Of a DNA stretch of 10,173 bases, positions 1 to 7,258 are shown piece by piece. The notes beneath the pieces are model-generated. The model was given only the letters and a program-made list of their open reading frames with translations, was not told the DNA's origin and did no database searches. The translations under genes and the position numbers were made by a program. Source of the DNA: an uncultured Eubacteriales bacterium (GTDB lineage Bacteria > Bacillota > Clostridia > Oscillospirales > Oscillospiraceae); NCBI GenBank assembly GCA_900554275.1, contig USGS01000060.1, positions 1 through 10,173 of the forward strand, in the 5' to 3' direction. How positions within the stretch are numbered: position 1 is the first letter of the stretch; the number at the start of each line of letters is the position of its first letter.

Positions 1-327
1 ACCGTAGGTGTCGATGGCGGCGGCGATGATCTGGGAGGTAGCGTAGGTATCAGAACCGCCGAACTCGCGGGCGGTGATGAGAACGGCCTCGTCCACGCCC
101 ATGGCCATCAGCTCACGCAGCATGCCCTCGGCGGGGGGAGGACCCATGGTGAACGCCACGACCTCGCAGCCCAGCTCGTCCTTGAGAGTCAGGGCGGCCT
201 CCACGGCGTTCAGGTCATCGGGGTTGATGATGGTCTGCATGGACGCACGATCCAAAGTACCATCGGGATTCACGGCGACTTTGCCGGAGGTGTCGGGAAC
301 TTGTTTTACCGTTACCATAATTTTCAT
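1..327 (-). CDS. etfB: Electron transfer flavoprotein beta subunit, N-terminal part (runs off left edge)
   Basis: The 109 visible codons encode the N-terminal part of EtfB, which pairs with EtfA to carry electrons to or from acyl-CoA dehydrogenases in the cytoplasm. Recognisable family features are the start MKIMVTVKQVPDTS (1-14), the IINPDDLNAVEAAL segment (33-46), TMGP (60-63) and the AMGVDEAVLITAREFGGSDTYATSQI region (75-100), which belongs to the nucleotide-binding half of the subunit. The ATG at 327 is preceded by AAGGAGGT at good spacing, overlapping the stop region of the upstream acyl-CoA dehydrogenase gene; the gap is 18 bp, so the two are co-transcribed and probably translationally linked. 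EtfA is expected just beyond the left edge. Family identity is clear. Whether this Etf is of the electron-bifurcating type cannot be settled without EtfA and the C-terminal half. Confidence 0.93.
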   Translation of the reverse strand, partial: MKIMVTVKQVPDTSGKVAVNPDGTLDRASMQTIINPDDLNAVEAALTLKDELGCEVVAFTMGPPPAEGMLRELMAMGVDEAVLITAREFGGSDTYATSQIIAAAIDTYG

Positions 328-345
328 TGTCCAAATACCTCCTTC

Positions 346-1491
346 TTATTTCTTCAGCAGATTGCCGGCAATGACCATCTGCTGGACCTGGGTCGTACCT
401 TCGTAGATGCTGCAGATACGGGCGTCGCGGTAGATGCGCTCCACCTTGTACTCACGGATGTAGCCATAGCCGCCGTGGATCTGCACGGCCTTATAGGCGC
501 AGCGGTTGGCGGCCTCGGCAGCAAAATACTTGGCGATGGAGCAGGCGGTGGTGGCCTCGGGGCTGTTGGCGTCCTTCAGCTCCGCCGCATGGTACACCAG
601 CTGACGGGCGGCCTCCACATCGGCGGCCATCTCAGCGATCATAAAGCTGATGCCCTGGAAGTCGGCGATGCGCTTGCCGAACTGCTTACGCTCCTTGGCG
701 TACTTCACAGCTTCGTCCAGTGCGGACTGGGCCACACCCACGGCCTGGGCAGCCATGCCCAGACGGCCGCCGTCCAGCGTCTTCATAGCGTACTGGAAAC
801 CCTTGTGCAGTGGGCCAACCAGGCAATCCTTGGGAACACGGACATCCTCCATCACCACATCGCAGGTGGGATAGCCGTTGATGCCCATCTTCTTTTCGTG
901 CGCGCCCAGGGACACGCCGGGGAGCTTCATATCCATGATGAACATGGAGATACCCTTACTGCCCTTGGCGGTCAGGTCTGTCTTGGCGAATACGATGCAC
1001 CAGTCGGCCATGGGTGCGCCGGAGATGAAGCACTTGCGGCCATTGAGGATGAAGTCATCACCGTCCTGCACGGCGGTGGTGGTCGTGCCGCCGGCGTCAG
1101 AGCCTGCACCCGGCTCAGTCAGAGCGAACACCAGGATCTTCTTGCCGCTGGCTACTGCGGGCAGATACTTCTGCTTTTGGGCCTCGTTACCGGCCAGCAT
1201 CAGCGGGCCGCCGCCCAGGGAGTTGGAGGTGTTGGCGTAGATGGACAGCACCGCGTCCACACGGGCGAACTCCTCCACCATCAGGGCGTAGGACAGGTAG
1301 TCGCAGCCTGCGCCGCCGTACTCCTTGGGGATCTTCACGCCCATGAAGCCGTACTTGGCCATCTTCTTGTGCATATCCCAGTTGAACTCGCCGGTGTTGT
1401 CCAGCTCGTCCTGAATTTCCTTGGTGAACTCCGCCTCCGCAAACTGACGGAACAGCTTGCGCTGCATCTCATGCTTCTTGTCCAAAATCAT
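346..1491 (-). CDS. Acyl-CoA dehydrogenase (Etf-linked, possibly acting as enoyl-CoA reductase)
   Basis: A 381-residue FAD flavoenzyme, full length for the short/medium-chain acyl-CoA dehydrogenase family, which interconverts acyl-CoA and 2-enoyl-CoA with Etf as electron partner. The first family signature is FALTEPGAGSD (122-132). The second is in the C-terminal domain, from QIHGGYGYIREY (337-348) to ERIYRDARI (351-359). The sequence IYEGTTQVQ places Glu364 at the usual catalytic base position. AERK-like YAKERKQFGK (264-273) and the FQG that follows are also typical. The ATG at 1491 has AAGGAGG just upstream. The gene lies 37 bp after the CoA-transferase and 18 bp before etfB. In anaerobes such a set often works in the reductive direction (acryloyl-CoA or caffeyl-CoA type), which is inference here. 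The substrate cannot be read from sequence. Confidence 0.95.
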   Translation of the reverse strand: MILDKKHEMQRKLFRQFAEAEFTKEIQDELDNTGEFNWDMHKKMAKYGFMGVKIPKEYGGAGCDYLSYALMVEEFARVDAVLSIYANTSNSLGGGPLMLAGNEAQKQKYLPAVASGKKILVFALTEPGAGSDAGGTTTTAVQDGDDFILNGRKCFISGAPMADWCIVFAKTDLTAKGSKGISMFIMDMKLPGVSLGAHEKKMGINGYPTCDVVMEDVRVPKDCLVGPLHKGFQYAMKTLDGGRLGMAAQAVGVAQSALDEAVKYAKERKQFGKRIADFQGISFMIAEMAADVEAARQLVYHAAELKDANSPEATTACSIAKYFAAEAANRCAYKAVQIHGGYGYIREYKVERIYRDARICSIYEGTTQVQQMVIAGNLLKK

Positions 1492-1528
1492 TGGTTTTCC
1501 TCCTTGTATTTATTGCAAGAGTGAATGC

Positions 1529-3160
1529 TTATTTTTTATCCAAATGCGCCCGCAGGCCGCCCCACGTCTCGCAGAACAGACCGGCGTCCATGACCTTCAG
1601 ATCGGGGGACACGGCGGGGACGAAGTCCATGTGCGCCAGCACGTCCTTTTCAAGATTGATGCCGGGAGCAATTTCCGTGATGGTCATTTTTCCGTTCAGC
1701 AGTTCCATGACACAGCGCTCCGTGACATACAGCACGCGCTGATCGGGCTTGACGTGCGTGCCGGCGAAGGTGACCTGCTGCACGTGCTTCAGGAACTTCT
1801 TCACCGTGCCCTCCTGCTCGATGACCAGCCTGCCGTTGCCCACGCGGGTCTTTTGCTTGCCCATGAATGTGCCGCAGAACACCACCTTTTTGGTGGCGCT
1901 GGTGATGTCGATGAAACCGCCAGGACCGATGAGCCGTGAACCGAACTTGGAGACGTTGATGTTGCCGTCCTCATCGCATTCGCCCAAGCCCAGGCAAGTC
2001 ATGTTCAGACCGCCGCCGTCAATGATGTCGAAGGTGGCGTTGTGCTCCAACGTACACTCGGGGTTGTAGCTGCTTCCGAAGTTGGGCAGGGGGCAGGGAA
2101 CGCCGCCGATCATGCCAGACTCGCTGCACATGGTGATCTCACTGATGCAGCCCTCCTCAGCCAAAATGTTGCCCACGCCGGAGCTGATGCCCACACCCAG
2201 GTTCAGCACACCGCCGGGCTGTACCTCCATGGCGCAGCGGCGGGCGATGACCTTCCGCTCGTCCAGGGGCATGGGAGGCAGCGTGGCGATAGGGCGGCGG
2301 ATCTGGCCGGAGAAGGAGGGCTCGTAATACACGCCCTCGGCCTGCCAGCTGGATTTGGGGTCTTTCGCCTGCACCACGTAGTCCACCAAAATGCCGGGGA
2401 TCTTCACTTCCTTAGGGTTAAGGGACTCGGCCTTGGCCAAATACTCCACCTGCACGATGACGATGCCGCCGCTGTTGCGGGTGGCGGAGGCCACGGATAA
2501 GCCCTCGTTGATGATACCCTCGTGCATAAAGGAGATGTTGCCGTTTTCGTCGGCCACCGTGCCGCGGAGCAGAGCCACATCCACAGGGAAGCTCTTGTAG
2601 AAGAGATATTCCTCACCGCCGAAGGTCACCAGCTCGGCGGCGTCCTCCTGGGTCTCTTTGTTCATGCGGCCACCCTCCAGGCGAGGGTCAATGAACGTAC
2701 CCAAGCCCACTTTGGTCAGCAGACCGGGGCGGCCTGCCGCGATCTCACGCCACAGGTTCACAGCCACGCCCTGGGGGACGCAGTTGCCGGTGATCTTGCC
2801 CTGGGCAGCCAGAGCGTTCAGCGCATCGGCGCTCATGACGTGAGCGCCGGTCCAGCGGGTCACAAGGCCCTCGCCGGCCTCGCCCAGACGGGACGTGCCG
2901 CGGACGCCTGCGGGCTTTTCCATGCCCTCCGGCAGCGGCTGCTTGTCCCAGCCCAGGAAGTTATTGCCGTAGCCATGGTCGCCCATGGCGCTGCCTTGTT
3001 TGAGGTACAGATTTTTCGGGTGGCCTGTCTCCTTGTAGCGATCCCGAATTGCGCAGCCGATCTCTTCAGCCCAGCCGGATACGCCCAGCCCGGCCACGGC
3101 TACGGTAGCACCATCGGGGATCAGCTCCGCTGCTTCTTTCGCGGTAATGAACTTAGACAT
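1529..3160 (-). CDS. Family I acyl-CoA:carboxylate CoA-transferase (propionate/YdiF type)
   Basis: A 543-residue CoA-transferase with the two halves fused in one chain, the layout of propionate CoA-transferase and E. coli YdiF. It moves CoA between acyl-CoA and a free carboxylate through a glutamyl-CoA thioester. The N-terminal half has the expected ITAKEAAELIPDGATVAVAG opening (5-24). The C-terminal half has GGVLNLGVGI (316-325) and CSESGMIGGVP (345-355), where Glu347 sits at the catalytic position; GNINVSKFG (399-407) is another family hallmark. The ATG at 3160 follows AGGAGG at good spacing. It is first in the operon with the acyl-CoA dehydrogenase and etfB, so it probably activates the acid that the dehydrogenase then reduces, recycling CoA from the product. 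It is divergent from a TetR-type gene and has a perfect palindrome in its leader. The exact acid is unknown. Confidence 0.93.
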   Translation of the reverse strand: MSKFITAKEAAELIPDGATVAVAGLGVSGWAEEIGCAIRDRYKETGHPKNLYLKQGSAMGDHGYGNNFLGWDKQPLPEGMEKPAGVRGTSRLGEAGEGLVTRWTGAHVMSADALNALAAQGKITGNCVPQGVAVNLWREIAAGRPGLLTKVGLGTFIDPRLEGGRMNKETQEDAAELVTFGGEEYLFYKSFPVDVALLRGTVADENGNISFMHEGIINEGLSVASATRNSGGIVIVQVEYLAKAESLNPKEVKIPGILVDYVVQAKDPKSSWQAEGVYYEPSFSGQIRRPIATLPPMPLDERKVIARRCAMEVQPGGVLNLGVGISSGVGNILAEEGCISEITMCSESGMIGGVPCPLPNFGSSYNPECTLEHNATFDIIDGGGLNMTCLGLGECDEDGNINVSKFGSRLIGPGGFIDITSATKKVVFCGTFMGKQKTRVGNGRLVIEQEGTVKKFLKHVQQVTFAGTHVKPDQRVLYVTERCVMELLNGKMTITEIAPGINLEKDVLAHMDFVPAVSPDLKVMDAGLFCETWGGLRAHLDKK

Positions 3161-3192
3161 ACGCTCCTCCTATTTGAAAAACTGTAGAACAC

Positions 3193-3216
3193 ATTCATAG
3201 AATTGGTTCTATGAAT
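3193..3216. promoter_or_regulatory. Perfect 24-bp palindrome, candidate TetR operator
   Basis: Arms ATTCATAGAA (3193-3202) and TTCTATGAAT (3207-3216) are exact inverted copies around the spacer TTGG. The palindrome lies in the gap between the CoA-transferase and the divergent TetR-family gene, at about +1 to +25 of the transcript predicted from the CoA-transferase promoter. Size and symmetry suit a dimeric TetR-family repressor. There is no T-run, so it is unlikely to be a terminator. Function is inference. Confidence 0.65.
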
Positions 3217-3223
3217 ACATTTT

Positions 3224-3265
3224 ATTATGATATGTAATTATGAAAAAATCAAAAGGAATTTTCAA
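3224..3265 (-). promoter_or_regulatory. Candidate sigma-A promoter for the CoA-transferase operon
   Basis: On the minus strand, TTGATT (plus 3247-3252) and CATAAT (plus 3224-3229) are separated by 17 bp. A second overlapping pair, TTGAAA (plus 3260-3265) and CATAAT (plus 3237-3242), is also 17 bp apart. Either would give a leader of roughly 60-75 bases before the ATG at 3160. The downstream pair puts the start point at the edge of the 24-bp palindrome. The region is very AT-rich, so chance matches are possible. Confidence 0.5.
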
Positions 3266-3315
3266 TTTTCTAATTTGATTTTTTTATCAGACTACAGAAT
3301 TCGGGAAGATTTTGC

Positions 3316-3343
3316 TTGAAACTAAGGGAATACCTGCTATAAT
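3316..3343 (+). promoter_or_regulatory. Candidate sigma-A promoter with extended -10 for the TetR-family gene
   Basis: TTGAAA (3316-3321) and a perfect TATAAT (3338-3343) are 16 bp apart. TG precedes the -10 box by one base (TGCTATAAT), forming an extended -10. The predicted start is about 20 bases before the ATG at 3370, so the leader is short and holds little besides the ribosome binding site GAGAGGAGG. This is the clearest promoter in the window. Confidence 0.65.
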
Positions 3344-3369
3344 GAGGGGATAGAGAGGAGGCAACGGAC

Positions 3370-3975
3370 ATGGAACATCTGCAAAAGACCGCTCGCCAGA
3401 TACAGGCGGAACAGACGAAGCTGCAAATATTTGAAGCCGCCATGCGGCTGTTGGAGGAGCAGGACTTCGAGACCATCACGGTGCGGGACATCGTGCAGGA
3501 GGCCCACGTCTCCGTGGGTTCTTTCTACAACGCCTATCACTCTAAGCTGGATGTGTTTTACGAGACGTACCAGGTGGCGGATAATTATTTTGAACAGCGA
3601 GTCAGGCCGCAGCTGACGGAAGAGAACGCCGTGGAGCGCATCCGCCACTTTTCCCGGGAGTACGCGGTGTATAACAGCGAGATCAGCCTGTTCGCCCTGA
3701 CGAAGGTGCTGTATAACTCTGATAACACCTGCTTCCACCGGGAAAGCGGCAGCGGCATGGTGCAGCTGCTGACGGAGTGCATCCAGTACGGACTGGATCG
3801 CGGGGAGCTGTCCTCCGGCCATACGGCGGTAGAGATCGGAAACTTCCTGATGGTCTGCATCCGCGGGCTGGTGTACGACTGGTGCATCAGCGACGGGAGC
3901 TATGACCTGAAGGAAAGGATGAAGGTGTATGTGGACGTGCTGCTGATGCCATTCTGCACCACCCCGCGGCAGTGA
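3370..3975 (+). CDS. TetR-family transcriptional regulator
   Basis: A 201-residue protein of normal TetR-family length. The N-terminal DNA-binding domain covers roughly residues 12-65, with the helix-turn-helix at TVRDIVQEAHVSVGSFYNAY (37-56), matching the usual 'I.eeAGVS.GtfY.yF' pattern. The remaining ~130 residues form the variable ligand-binding and dimerisation part and include several Cys and aromatic residues (for example C183-less segments aside, VCIRGLVYDWCI near the C-terminus). The ATG at 3370 is preceded by GAGAGGAGG. The gene is divergent from the CoA-transferase operon, the standard layout for a local repressor, and the shared gap has a 24-bp palindrome. The likely inducer is an acyl-CoA or acid handled by that operon, which is inference. 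Confidence 0.9.
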   Translation: MEHLQKTARQIQAEQTKLQIFEAAMRLLEEQDFETITVRDIVQEAHVSVGSFYNAYHSKLDVFYETYQVADNYFEQRVRPQLTEENAVERIRHFSREYAVYNSEISLFALTKVLYNSDNTCFHRESGSGMVQLLTECIQYGLDRGELSSGHTAVEIGNFLMVCIRGLVYDWCISDGSYDLKERMKVYVDVLLMPFCTTPRQ

Positions 3976-4030
3976 CAGGAGACATACCCGACGGGCATGG
4001 CCTACAAATGAGATAATATCGGAAGAAAGC

Positions 4031-4062
4031 GAACACGCCGTCTCGGAGGAGACGGCGTGTTC
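4031..4062. terminator. Stem-loop between convergent genes, probable terminator
   Basis: GAACACGCCGTCTC (4031-4044) and GAGACGGCGTGTTC (4049-4062) form a perfect 14-bp stem with loop GGAG. It sits between the stop of the TetR-family gene (plus) and the stop of the cupin gene (minus), so it can serve both directions. The U-tract is weak: the minus strand reads GCTTTCTTCC after the stem, and the plus strand has only TGTATGCTG. The remaining gap on either side shows nothing else. Confidence 0.75.
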
Positions 4063-4084
4063 TGTATGCTGAGGGGGATGGGCG

Positions 4085-4525
4085 TCAGGGCTTGCTGTCC
4101 GGCCCGGGAGCCTTCATCAGCTGGGAGAAATGTCGCTCCGGCAGGACCGCGAAGTGAAAGATGGGCTTGTCCAACCGCACCACACGATAGGGACTGTGGG
4201 GCAGGCCCTTGGGCAGGAAGATCAGTGTGCTTTCGGTGATGCTGTACTCCTCGCCGTCGATGGTGTAGATGATCTCACCGTTGAGGTTGTACGGATCGTG
4301 GGGGTCAGAGCCGAAATAGCCGAGGATCTCGCAGCTGTCCTCGTGGACATGGGCCGGAGGACCCTCCATGGGCTTGTAGTACCAGATGCACTCGAAGCTG
4401 CAGGCACCCTCCGCCACGCTGCTGTCCAGCCACGCGATGCTGCGCCGGATGTCCTGGGGCAGCTTATAGTGAGTCAGATGCGCCGGGCGCGGTGTGCGAA
4501 CAAACAGATGGTCGTACTTTCCCAT
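4085..4525 (-). CDS. Small single-domain cupin protein
   Basis: A 146-residue protein with a single cupin fold. HVHEDSCEI (59-67) gives the HxH pair His59 and His61 with Glu66 as a likely third ligand, and LPKGLPHSP (104-112) supplies His110, the usual C-terminal cupin histidine. It therefore probably binds a divalent metal. YFGSDPHDPYNLNGEI (70-85) and RLDKPIFHF (117-125) recur in clostridial cupins that remain uncharacterised, as far as I recall. There is no signal peptide or membrane segment. The ATG at 4525 has AAGGAGA upstream and the gap from the preceding UGSC-like gene is 23 bp, so it is the last gene of that operon. Role could be an isomerase, dioxygenase or decarboxylase; I cannot tell which. 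Confidence 0.85.
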   Translation of the reverse strand: MGKYDHLFVRTPRPAHLTHYKLPQDIRRSIAWLDSSVAEGACSFECIWYYKPMEGPPAHVHEDSCEILGYFGSDPHDPYNLNGEIIYTIDGEEYSITESTLIFLPKGLPHSPYRVVRLDKPIFHFAVLPERHFSQLMKAPGPDSKP

Positions 4526-4548
4526 AACGTTCTCCTTATGTGATAGTA

Positions 4549-6252
4549 TCAGTAGACGATGTAGTCCGGTGCGGCCGCCATGTTGGCGTACTTCTTGACC
4601 AGCTCGGGCCAGCGCTTGGGCAGCTCAATCTTCGTGCAGGACGGACCGCCGTGGTCGCCGCCGCCGGCATAGGCGCAGCAGCGCGGACCGCCGGTGGTGC
4701 CGCCTACCATGATGTTCAGATGCTCCGTGGTCCAGAACTTCCGGACGAAGAGGCTGCTGTCGCTTTCCGGTAGGGGCACGCCCTTGGGCATATGGTTGTT
4801 GTCCCGCATCCAGCGCAGCGGGGAGTTGCCCGCCGCCTTGCGGGCGTACTCGCCGATATAGGTCTGTACATCCTTGCGGCTCATACCCATATCGGCCAGC
4901 ATTTTGGCCCAGACCGGGGAGATCACATAGGTGCAGCCGGGATCGAAGCCGCCGGGATCTTCCACCTGCAGCATGGCGTGGAGTAGAGTAGGACCGGTCT
5001 TACCGCCGATGACGAAGGAGCGGTGGTGACTCCAGGCCAGCGTTACGGCGCTGTCCTTCTCGTCCAGACCGAACTCCGTGTGGAACGGCTTCCAGGGGCT
5101 GTTCTCCTCGTCCTCGCCGAAGCAAACGCCGAACCGCGCCTCGTGGCCGGTGTAGGCGTTGTCCTCCAGGGTGGGGCGGCAGCCGGAGATGTTCATGGTG
5201 ATCAGCGCCAGTGCCCGGGCGATGGCCGCGTTGGGCTTGTTGTAGCCGGACAGCAGATTATTGCCGCAGTTCAGGCCGATGTCCCGGCGGATCGGACCGT
5301 TGATCATGGTGATGGGCGCGAAGCCCGCCACGCTGCACGTCCAGCCTACCAGGTGTATGGCCGGATCGACCATGCCCTTCACGGCGGCGATCAGCACCGG
5401 CAGGTAGGTGGGCAGGCAGCCCGCCATCACGGCGTTGACAGCGATCTTCTCCACGGTGGCCTTGCCCAACATGGGGGGCAGCTCCGCCACCACATGGTCG
5501 CGGGGGTAGTCCGTGCCGGTCAGCATTTCGGCCACGGCCGCCTCTGTGGGAGGGACGATGGGCAGGCCATTGTTCCAGCCCCGGCGGTAGAAGTGGTCGT
5601 TGACCTCATCCAGCGTACCGGTGAACGTCTCGTGGGCATATTGGTTGGCAGCCACCTCGGGGGTGGCCAGCTCTTCCTCTGTCAGGGGGCGCAGCAGACC
5701 TTCGATGAGCTGGTCCACCACCGGCACGACGGCGGGACGGATGGTGTCGTTGATCAGCGCCTCATCCAAAGCGGGGACGAAGGACAGATCCTGAAGCGTA
5801 CATTTGACGAACCGCAGGTGCGGCACGTGGCGTGCGGAAGCGCCCCGCTGGGCGGACATGAAGATGTCCCCTTTGGTCAGCATGACGGCGGGCTTGCCGC
5901 AGCGCTCCACGTAGGCCGTGTTGAAGGCGTGGTACATAGCGCAGGAACCGGCGTCGCCGTAGGCGGCGATCACGCCGTCCACGCCGTCCAGCCAGGCTTT
6001 GAAAGCAGGCTGGAACTCCGCGTCGTCCTTGATCTCGCGGGTGTCCTTGGGGTATTGCAGGTAGGAGAAGCGGGCCTCGGGGTACTTTTTCAGTATCTCC
6101 TTCTCCACCTCCCGCAGGATGTAGGGAGAGTGGCCCTTAAAGTGGGAAAACATACCGATGGTGCGGCCATTCAGCGTGTCAAGCCGGGGGTTCAGAGCGC
6201 AGACCTGCGTGGAGCTGACCTCCGCCCAGGGGCTTAAAACAGTGTAGTTCAT
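4549..6252 (-). CDS. UGSC-like domain protein with large uncharacterised C-terminal region
   Basis: A 567-residue protein when started at the ATG at 6252, which has AAAGGA 7 bases upstream. The reading frame is open further upstream to 6432, but that extension overlaps the lactonase gene and has no family-like sequence. Residues about 25-195 resemble the UGSC domain: TIGMFSHFKGHS (31-42), then GVIAAYGDAGSCAMYHAF (93-110). In the family the motif reads U/C-G-S-C; here it is A-G-S-C (101-104), with Ala101 encoded by GCC. The C-terminal part, about 205-567, contains RRGWNNGLPIVPPTE (223-237), a VMAGCLPTYLPVLIAAVKGM stretch (275-294), INGPIRRDIGLNCG (317-330) and a Gly/Cys-rich end (GGTTGGPRCCAYAGGGDHGG, 517-536). 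I recall such long proteins as unnamed relatives in other bacteria, but know no proven reaction. It lies between the lactonase and cupin genes. Confidence 0.8.
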   Translation of the reverse strand: MNYTVLSPWAEVSSTQVCALNPRLDTLNGRTIGMFSHFKGHSPYILREVEKEILKKYPEARFSYLQYPKDTREIKDDAEFQPAFKAWLDGVDGVIAAYGDAGSCAMYHAFNTAYVERCGKPAVMLTKGDIFMSAQRGASARHVPHLRFVKCTLQDLSFVPALDEALINDTIRPAVVPVVDQLIEGLLRPLTEEELATPEVAANQYAHETFTGTLDEVNDHFYRRGWNNGLPIVPPTEAAVAEMLTGTDYPRDHVVAELPPMLGKATVEKIAVNAVMAGCLPTYLPVLIAAVKGMVDPAIHLVGWTCSVAGFAPITMINGPIRRDIGLNCGNNLLSGYNKPNAAIARALALITMNISGCRPTLEDNAYTGHEARFGVCFGEDEENSPWKPFHTEFGLDEKDSAVTLAWSHHRSFVIGGKTGPTLLHAMLQVEDPGGFDPGCTYVISPVWAKMLADMGMSRKDVQTYIGEYARKAAGNSPLRWMRDNNHMPKGVPLPESDSSLFVRKFWTTEHLNIMVGGTTGGPRCCAYAGGGDHGGPSCTKIELPKRWPELVKKYANMAAAPDYIVY

Positions 6253-6296
6253 AGTATGGTCCTTTACAGTCAGAATAGTCGGATAGCGGGTTTGCG

Positions 6297-7223
6297 TCAC
6301 ATTTCGGAGAACAGCGGTGCGCAGGGGGCAAGCGTTTCGAACTTGTAGATCCACGCGCCTGCCGTGCCGGAAGTGACAATATAGCCCTCCTTTGTGCCGG
6401 GCTTGATGGCCAGATTGGGGGAGAACATACAAGCGCCCTCCTCGCGGTCGCGCAGCAGCACATTGGCAATGGGAACGCCCACGGAGTTGGTCACCAGCAC
6501 ACGGCCGCCGTACATCATGGCGGTATAGATGTTGCCGTCCGCGTCGGCCTTGTTGGAGTCGGTGACCTCAAAGCCGATGCACTGATATGTCGGGTGTACC
6601 GCCAGGAAGTGACGGCTCAGATGTCCCATCTCGTCCAGCATGATGCGAGTCACGCAGTTGCGGGTGGTCTCACCGGTCCACAGCAAAGAGTAATCCGGGG
6701 AGAACGCCACGCCATTAGGGCAGGCCAGGCCGCCGACAATCTTATTCATGGCGGTATAGTTGCTGTCAGCCTCCAAACGCCAAATAGCGCCGCGGGGATC
6801 GTTCCGGTCGCCCTCGAACTCGGAGACATACAGATTGCCTTCCCGGTCAAAGGCCAGGTCGTTGGCCTTGATGGGGTGGCCGCAGAGGGAGAACAGCTCG
6901 CGCTGCTCCGTGCCCTCGGGGGAGAGCTCATAGAGCTTCTTGCCGTCGATATCCACCAGGAAAATGCGCCCGTCCTTATGGATGGCGACACCGATAAGGA
7001 TTGCATCGTCGTTGTGATAGATGGTCTCAAAGCTCTTGTCCGGATGAATGCGTACCACGTTGGACCAGGGGCGGTTTCTGTGGCACACCAGCAGGTTGCC
7101 CTGCCGGTCAAAGGCTGCACCCTCCATAGTGGGGGCGACCATGCCGGGAGCGATCTGTACCCATGGCTCGGCATAGATCACAGGGAGATTTTTCAGGTCA
7201 GGGGAAAGCTCAAAACGGTTCAT
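6297..7223 (-). CDS. SMP-30/gluconolactonase/LRE-family hydrolase
   Basis: A 308-residue six-bladed beta-propeller of the SMP-30 (regucalcin) family, whose members open sugar lactones with a divalent metal. Candidate metal ligands are Glu34 in PTMEGAAFD (31-39), Asn170 in CPNGVAFSPD (168-177) and Asp222 in the segment before ADADGNIYTA (226-235). They fall where regucalcin has Glu18, Asn154 and Asp204. ANDLAFDREGNLYVSE (120-135) matches the usual substrate-side Asn region. There is no signal peptide, so it is cytoplasmic. I chose the ATG at 7223 because AGGTGG lies 7 bases upstream; a TTG at 7262 would add 13 residues and overlap the permease stop, but has no good ribosome binding site. It is 44 bp upstream of the UGSC-like gene. 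Substrate is unknown; some family members are not lactonases. Confidence 0.87.
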   Translation of the reverse strand: MNRFELSPDLKNLPVIYAEPWVQIAPGMVAPTMEGAAFDRQGNLLVCHRNRPWSNVVRIHPDKSFETIYHNDDAILIGVAIHKDGRIFLVDIDGKKLYELSPEGTEQRELFSLCGHPIKANDLAFDREGNLYVSEFEGDRNDPRGAIWRLEADSNYTAMNKIVGGLACPNGVAFSPDYSLLWTGETTRNCVTRIMLDEMGHLSRHFLAVHPTYQCIGFEVTDSNKADADGNIYTAMMYGGRVLVTNSVGVPIANVLLRDREEGACMFSPNLAIKPGTKEGYIVTSGTAGAWIYKFETLAPCAPLFSEM

Positions 7224-7258
7224 TATTGCACCACCTGTCTTAATTATTCGTGAACGGA

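Noticed and set aside
301..1524. A 407-codon open frame on the plus strand opposite the acyl-CoA dehydrogenase gene
   Set aside because: It is the antisense shadow of a clear enzyme gene with codon bias toward G or C at third positions. Its translation is rich in His, Gly, Leu and Val with no family-like pattern and no ribosome binding site.
5944..5961. Possible selenocysteine codon in the UGSC motif
   Set aside because: The codon at the U position is GCC (Ala) and no in-frame UGA occurs in the gene, so there is no case for selenocysteine insertion.
5023..6237. A 404-codon open frame on the plus strand opposite the UGSC-like gene
   Set aside because: Same reason: repetitive His/Gly/Val-rich translation, no start signal, and the minus strand has a coherent protein with an RBS.
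6253..6432. A 60-residue N-terminal extension of the UGSC-like protein
   Set aside because: It overlaps the lactonase gene by 136 bp, has no ribosome binding site, and the ATG at 6252 has AAAGGA at good spacing followed by family-like sequence.
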